Below are positions 14,997-17,703 of a DNA stretch of 17,703 nucleotides, piece by piece. Below the pieces are notes generated by a model. The model saw only the letters and a program-made list of their open reading frames with translations, had not been told where the DNA came from and searched no databases. Each line of letters starts with the position of its first letter. The first letter of the stretch is position 1. Made by a program: the position numbers and the translations under genes. This stretch comes from Eubacteriales bacterium (lineage in GTDB: Bacteria; Bacillota; Clostridia; Peptostreptococcales; Anaerovoracaceae): positions 1 to 17,703 of the forward strand of contig JAQUXD010000023.1 of assembly GCA_028692535.1 (NCBI GenBank), written 5' to 3'.

Positions 14997-15764
14997 TTAT
15001 TTCCCTTTGTATTCCGGTTTTCTCTTTTCAATGAAAGCCCGCATACCTTCCTTCTGATCCTCGGTGCTGAAAAGAGTAGCCCAGTTTTTCTTTTCAATGT
15101 CCACACCCTCCATCAAATCGGCACAAGCCAGCCCTTCCCGCATGGTCTGCTTGATCAGCTTCATGGCCAAAGGAGCTTTGCGGGATAACTTTTCAGCGAA
15201 TTTCATGGTTTCGGCAAACAATTCTGCATCGCTGTAAATCCGGTTGACAAGGCCGATTTGAAGCGCTCTTGCTGCATCGATGATCTCGCCGGAAAATATC
15301 AGTTCCTTTGCCCAGGGACTGCCGATCGAAAGAGGCGTTCGAATGGTGCCGCCCGCTCCGGGCATGATGCCAAGATTGATTTCAGGATAACCCAGCTTGG
15401 CGCCTTCTGCGGCAAACCGGATATCACAGGCCATGGCCAGCTCCAGCGCGCCGCCCAAGGCATATCCTTCGATCCCGGCGATGGTGGGAATATCCAACAA
15501 ATCCAGTTTGTTGTATGTAGGCGTAAAGATGAAGTCAGCTGCCTCCTCCACGGTCATTTCAACCATGGATTTGATGTCAGAGCCTGCAGCGAAGTTTTTA
15601 TCGCTCCATAGTACTAAAACACGTATGCTCTGGTCGTCCCGGATCTGTTCCAGCAAAGCATCCAGTTCATCGATGATCTCCCGGTTCAAAGCGTTGAGCG
15701 CTTCGGGTCGATGAATACTGATCAGGCCAATTCCATTATTAATTTCTAAACTCAAGTAACGCAT
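14997..15764 (-). CDS. Enoyl-CoA hydratase/isomerase family protein, diverged copy 2
   Basis: A second crotonase-fold protein of 255 residues. I chose the ATG at 15764 because tggagga lies 5 bp upstream; longer in-frame starts at 15776 and 15812 lack a ribosome site, and the longest would fall at or before the predicted transcript start. Key residues are the oxyanion-hole segments NFAAGSDIK (57-65) and GYALGGALELAMACD, with E108 and E128 in the positions of the two crotonase catalytic glutamates. It departs from copy 1 in AGSDI for AGADI, GALELA for GCELA, and GAGGTIRTPL in place of GTQRLPR. The retained glutamates suggest hydratase activity, but a different acyl-CoA, or isomerase activity, is possible. 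It is the first gene after the sigma-54 promoter. Confidence 0.88.
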   Translation of the reverse strand: MRYLSLEINNGIGLISIHRPEALNALNREIIDELDALLEQIRDDQSIRVLVLWSDKNFAAGSDIKSMVEMTVEEAADFIFTPTYNKLDLLDIPTIAGIEGYALGGALELAMACDIRFAAEGAKLGYPEINLGIMPGAGGTIRTPLSIGSPWAKELIFSGEIIDAARALQIGLVNRIYSDAELFAETMKFAEKLSRKAPLAMKLIKQTMREGLACADLMEGVDIEKKNWATLFSTEDQKEGMRAFIEKRKPEYKGK

Positions 15765-15821
15765 CAAATCCTCCATGTCGGTTCTGTGATAATGAATAGT
15801 GATAAGATGCAATAATTACCA

Positions 15822-15838
15822 TGCAAATTTATTGCCAA
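15822..15838 (-). promoter_or_regulatory. Sigma-54 (-24/-12) promoter of the crt2-crt1-hbd-ctfA-ctfB operon
   Basis: On the minus strand TTGGCA (15833-15838), then ATAAAT, then TTGCA (15822-15826). The invariant GG and GC are separated by exactly 10 bp, as sigma-54 requires. The -24 element begins 2 bp after the activator's stop codon and the predicted transcript start is about 48 bp before the crt2 ATG. This makes the adjacent AAA+ activator its natural regulator. Confidence 0.85.
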
Positions 15839-15840
15839 CA

Positions 15841-17304
15841 TCATATATCATATTTTTTCATTTTTCGCACGATAGTGGACTGATCTACTTTTAATGCTGC
15901 CGCAATCTCACGTGTGGTTTTGAATTTTGCTTTAGCCTGCTGCAACATGAGCTTTTCCAGATTTTCCACGGCTTCTGTCAAGGACAAGTCATCGTTGGCT
16001 GTGATCGCTTTGATCGTGTTCTTCCGAATGACTTTTGCATTGTCGGCCAACCAGGGAACATCTTCCACCTGCAGGTAGTCGTTGTTGCTCAGGATGACCA
16101 TGTTTTCGATCACGTTTTTCAGTTGTCGAACATTTCCCGGCCACGTAAAGCTGAGAAATTCCTGCACAACATCCATCGTCAGGTATTTGTTCTGCTGATA
16201 TTTATTGTTGAAATGAGCCATGAACAAGCGGGCAAGGGGTTCGATATCATCGGTTCGCTTGCGCAGCGGAGGAATATGCAGCTGGACAACATTCAGGCGA
16301 TAATAAAGATCCTCTCGAAAGCTTCCGTTTTCCACCATTTCTTCCAGGGATTTATTGGTGGCGGCGATAATGCGTATATTTACCTCTACATCTTTGGATC
16401 CGCCGACTCGACGGATCTCCTTGGATTCAAGCACACGGAGAAGCTTTACCTGAAAATCCAAAGATGTTTCACCGATCTCGTCCAGAAATACCGATCCCCC
16501 GTTGGCCAGCTCCAGCAAGCCTGTCTTTCCATGCTGGGATGCGCCTGTAAAGGCGAATTTCTCGTAACCGAACAGTTCGGATTCCAGCAGGTTTTGAGGG
16601 ATGGCTCCGCAGTTGATGGTGATGAAAGGTTTTTCCTTGCGCAGGCTTTTTTTGTGGATATACTTCGCGACTTCCTCTTTGCCGACACCGGATTCTCCCG
16701 TGACCAGCGCGGTTGTCTGAAAATTAGCGATCTTTTCGGCTGTGTTGAGTATGGACTTCATTTGTTCGGATATGGCGATTACTTTGTGTTCGCCCTTGGC
16801 AATCATTTCCGAAAAATCATAGCAGGAAGATAGGATCTGTTCCCGGGTGCGGGCTTTGAGCAGCTCTTCCCGCAGTTCATAAATCTCGGTGATATCCCGG
16901 ACGTTGATGACGATTTTCTTGATATCTCCCTTTTTCCCGAAAACGGGACGCCCGGTCACAATGATGTTTTTTCCGGATTTCGTGATCTGTCTTTTGGATA
17001 CGGGCTGCTTTTGCTCCGCCACCACGAAAGCGACCGAGTTTGGCATCCAGACGGGATTGATCAGTTCTTTCATGTTTCGTCCGATCAGATCAGCGCATTT
17101 GATTTCGGCGATCCGCTCGTAGGAGTTGTTCACATAAAGAACATTTCCGTCTCCATCGGTCACCAGGATCCCATCGTAAGAACCTTCCAGGATTTCCATC
17201 AGGTCTTCGGAAACTTTTTTTTCGTTTTCCAATTGTTTTTTTATTTGAGGTGCGGTGTCTGATTTTGATGCAATTCTGACACGATTTTCATTTTTGGGAC
17301 ACAT
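15841..17304 (-). CDS. PAS-domain sigma-54-dependent transcriptional activator
   Basis: The start is the ATG at 17304, with gggaggg just upstream; a TTG at 17322 is weaker. The product has 487 residues. Order: a short basic N-terminus with a helix, a PAS sensor domain (about 34-140, ending VINVRDITE), a linker helix (about 141-160), and the AAA+ domain. The AAA+ domain has Walker A GESGVGKE (203-210), Walker B GGSVFLDEIGE (269-279), sensor/arginine-finger region REDLYYRLN (330-338) and WPGNVRQL. A TyrR-like helix-turn-helix (about 462-484, REIAAALKVDQSTIVRKMKKY) ends the protein. No receiver domain is present, so it senses its signal directly. The sigma-54-contacting loop reads FAFTGA (250-255), with Phe (codon ttc) for the first Gly of GAFTGA. 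It should control the -24/-12 promoter immediately downstream. The PAS ligand is unknown. Confidence 0.93.
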   Translation of the reverse strand: MCPKNENRVRIASKSDTAPQIKKQLENEKKVSEDLMEILEGSYDGILVTDGDGNVLYVNNSYERIAEIKCADLIGRNMKELINPVWMPNSVAFVVAEQKQPVSKRQITKSGKNIIVTGRPVFGKKGDIKKIVINVRDITEIYELREELLKARTREQILSSCYDFSEMIAKGEHKVIAISEQMKSILNTAEKIANFQTTALVTGESGVGKEEVAKYIHKKSLRKEKPFITINCGAIPQNLLESELFGYEKFAFTGASQHGKTGLLELANGGSVFLDEIGETSLDFQVKLLRVLESKEIRRVGGSKDVEVNIRIIAATNKSLEEMVENGSFREDLYYRLNVVQLHIPPLRKRTDDIEPLARLFMAHFNNKYQQNKYLTMDVVQEFLSFTWPGNVRQLKNVIENMVILSNNDYLQVEDVPWLADNAKVIRKNTIKAITANDDLSLTEAVENLEKLMLQQAKAKFKTTREIAAALKVDQSTIVRKMKKYDI

Positions 17305-17365
17305 AAGCCCTCCCTGAAGCAAACGGAAATGCGTTCTTATTAGATGTGTGCTATGCGAGTCGTAA

Positions 17366-17387
17366 TCACATGTGAAATGATATCACA
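17366..17387. repeat. TCACA/TGTGA half-site cluster upstream of the activator gene
   Basis: TCACATGTGA (17366-17375) is a perfect 10-bp palindrome. It is followed after AATGATA by another TCACA (17383-17387), giving a TGTGA-N7-TCACA arrangement. This resembles Crp-type half-sites, although the standard spacing is N6. It lies about 62 bp upstream of the activator ATG in the 306-bp gap 17305-17610. A possible weak minus-strand sigma-A promoter for the activator is CATAAT (17430-17435) with TTCATA (17454-17459) 18 bp away. Confidence 0.35.
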
Positions 17388-17540
17388 AAGAGCTCGCAGC
17401 CGCAACGATACCTTGATGCAATATTGATAATTATGCAGTCATGCATCGCCTTTTATGAAGAAATAAAGATTAATTTCGGAGCAATTATTGATTTGGCAAA
17501 AATATTTCGTTGATTTTTTTATTTTGTGTGCTTAAAATGG

Positions 17541-17570
17541 GTTCAGATGGTATAATTAATTCATCTGAAC
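17541..17570. promoter_or_regulatory. Inverted repeat over the -10 of the lipoprotein gene promoter (candidate operator)
   Basis: GTTCAGATG (17541-17549) and CATCTGAAC (17562-17570) are perfect 9-bp arms around a 12-bp AT-rich centre that contains the TATAAT. A protein bound here would block RNA polymerase. Confidence 0.7.
17548..17556 (+). promoter_or_regulatory. Extended -10 sigma-A promoter of the lipoprotein gene
   Basis: TGGTATAAT fits the TGnTATAAT extended -10 form. Only weak -35 candidates exist (TGTGCT at 17527-17532 with an 18-bp spacer). The predicted start is near 17563, giving a leader of about 48 nt before the ATG at 17611. Confidence 0.7.
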
Positions 17571-17576
17571 GCGCTT

Positions 17577-17595
17577 GATGAACGAAACGTTCATC
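17577..17595. repeat. Inverted repeat in the lipoprotein gene leader
   Basis: GATGAACG (17577-17584) and CGTTCATC (17588-17595) are perfect 8-bp arms around AAA. It ends 5 bp before the Shine-Dalgarno ggaggg (17601-17606). It may be a second operator that shares the GTTCA unit with the upstream repeat, or an RNA hairpin in the leader. Confidence 0.7.
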
Positions 17596-17610
17596 TAAAA
17601 GGAGGGTAAC

Positions 17611-17703
17611 ATGAAGAAATTTTGGTCATTCCTGCTGGTAGCCGTACTATGCATGGGCCTGCTTGCAGGTTGCGGCGGAGGTGCCGCAGTGGAAGAAGAA
17701 GAA
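17611..17703 (+). CDS. Secreted lipoprotein, N-terminus only (partial)
   Basis: The first 31 codons are present and the gene runs off the window. MKKFWSFLLVAVLCMGLLAGC is a classic lipoprotein signal peptide: K2-K3, a hydrophobic core at residues 4-18, and the lipobox LLAG before C21. It is followed by a Gly/Ala stretch and an acidic run (EEEE) that would act as a spacer from the membrane. This pattern is common in substrate-binding lipoproteins of ABC or TRAP-like uptake systems, but the ligand and family cannot be determined here. The ATG follows aaaaggaggg. It is divergent from the PAS activator and its promoter is covered by two inverted repeats, so regulated expression is likely. Confidence 0.85.
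   Translation, partial: MKKFWSFLLVAVLCMGLLAGCGGGAAVEEEE

Noticed and set aside
17415..17447. GATGCA-N21-TGCATC inverted repeat
   Set aside because: The arms are only 6 bp with a long AT-rich gap; this is plausible by chance and overlaps only a weak promoter candidate.
17493..17510. TTGGCA as a possible sigma-54 promoter for the lipoprotein gene
   Set aside because: At the required spacing the -12 dinucleotide is TC, not GC, and an extended -10 sigma-A promoter lies closer to the gene.
17560..17582. Alternative RNA pairing TTCATC with GATGAA, which would make a switch with the leader hairpin
   Set aside because: The predicted transcript start near 17563 removes part of the first arm, so the alternative pairing is probably not in the RNA.

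Overview
The window is chromosomal DNA from an anaerobic Firmicute, most likely a butyrate-type member of the Clostridia. The evidence is the gene order (rsgA-rpe end, rpsT, lepA-hemW, hrcA-grpE-dnaK-dnaJ-prmA), strong Shine-Dalgarno sequences, a perfect CIRCE element, a DnaK of the short Gram-positive type and a C4 acyl-CoA cluster whose proteins resemble clostridial Crt, Hbd and CtfA/CtfB. No species can be named from the sequence alone.

Bases 1-3051: the 3' end of an rsgA-like gene and rpe run rightward to a bidirectional terminator that is shared with the convergent rpsT. rpsT and lepA then start from back-to-back sigma-A promoters. Bases 3038-6145: lepA overlaps hemW, hemW overlaps glpK, and glpK overlaps a 134-residue cyclic-nucleotide-binding-fold protein that has no DNA-binding domain. 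The last two genes sit where hrcA usually follows hemW directly.

Bases 6146-11880: the heat-shock operon hrcA-grpE-dnaK-dnaJ-prmA is read from a consensus sigma-A promoter followed by a perfect CIRCE operator. The -35/-10 spacer of this promoter is almost entirely a C6-TGAC-G6 inverted repeat, which looks like a CsoR/FrmR-type operator. The operon ends at a hairpin terminator that also serves the opposing operon.

Bases 11897-17304 (minus strand): a PAS/AAA+ sigma-54 activator gene is followed by a consensus -24/-12 promoter and the operon crt2-crt1-hbd-ctfA-ctfB. It encodes two crotonases, 3-hydroxybutyryl-CoA dehydrogenase and an acetate/acetoacetate CoA-transferase. Together these would interconvert crotonyl-CoA, 3-hydroxybutyryl-CoA, acetoacetyl-CoA and free acetoacetate. 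No thiolase, butyryl-CoA dehydrogenase or Etf gene lies in the window. The activator has FAFTGA in place of GAFTGA, and Hbd has replaced the acidic residue typical of NAD-specific enzymes.

Bases 17305-17703: a 306-bp intergenic region separates the activator from a divergent lipoprotein gene cut by the window edge. The promoter of the lipoprotein gene carries two inverted repeats built from four GTTCA half-sites. No IS element, CRISPR array, tRNA or rRNA gene was seen. The strongest candidates for something undescribed are regulatory: the hrcA promoter spacer repeat, the glpK/CNB insertion, the variant activator and the lipoprotein promoter.
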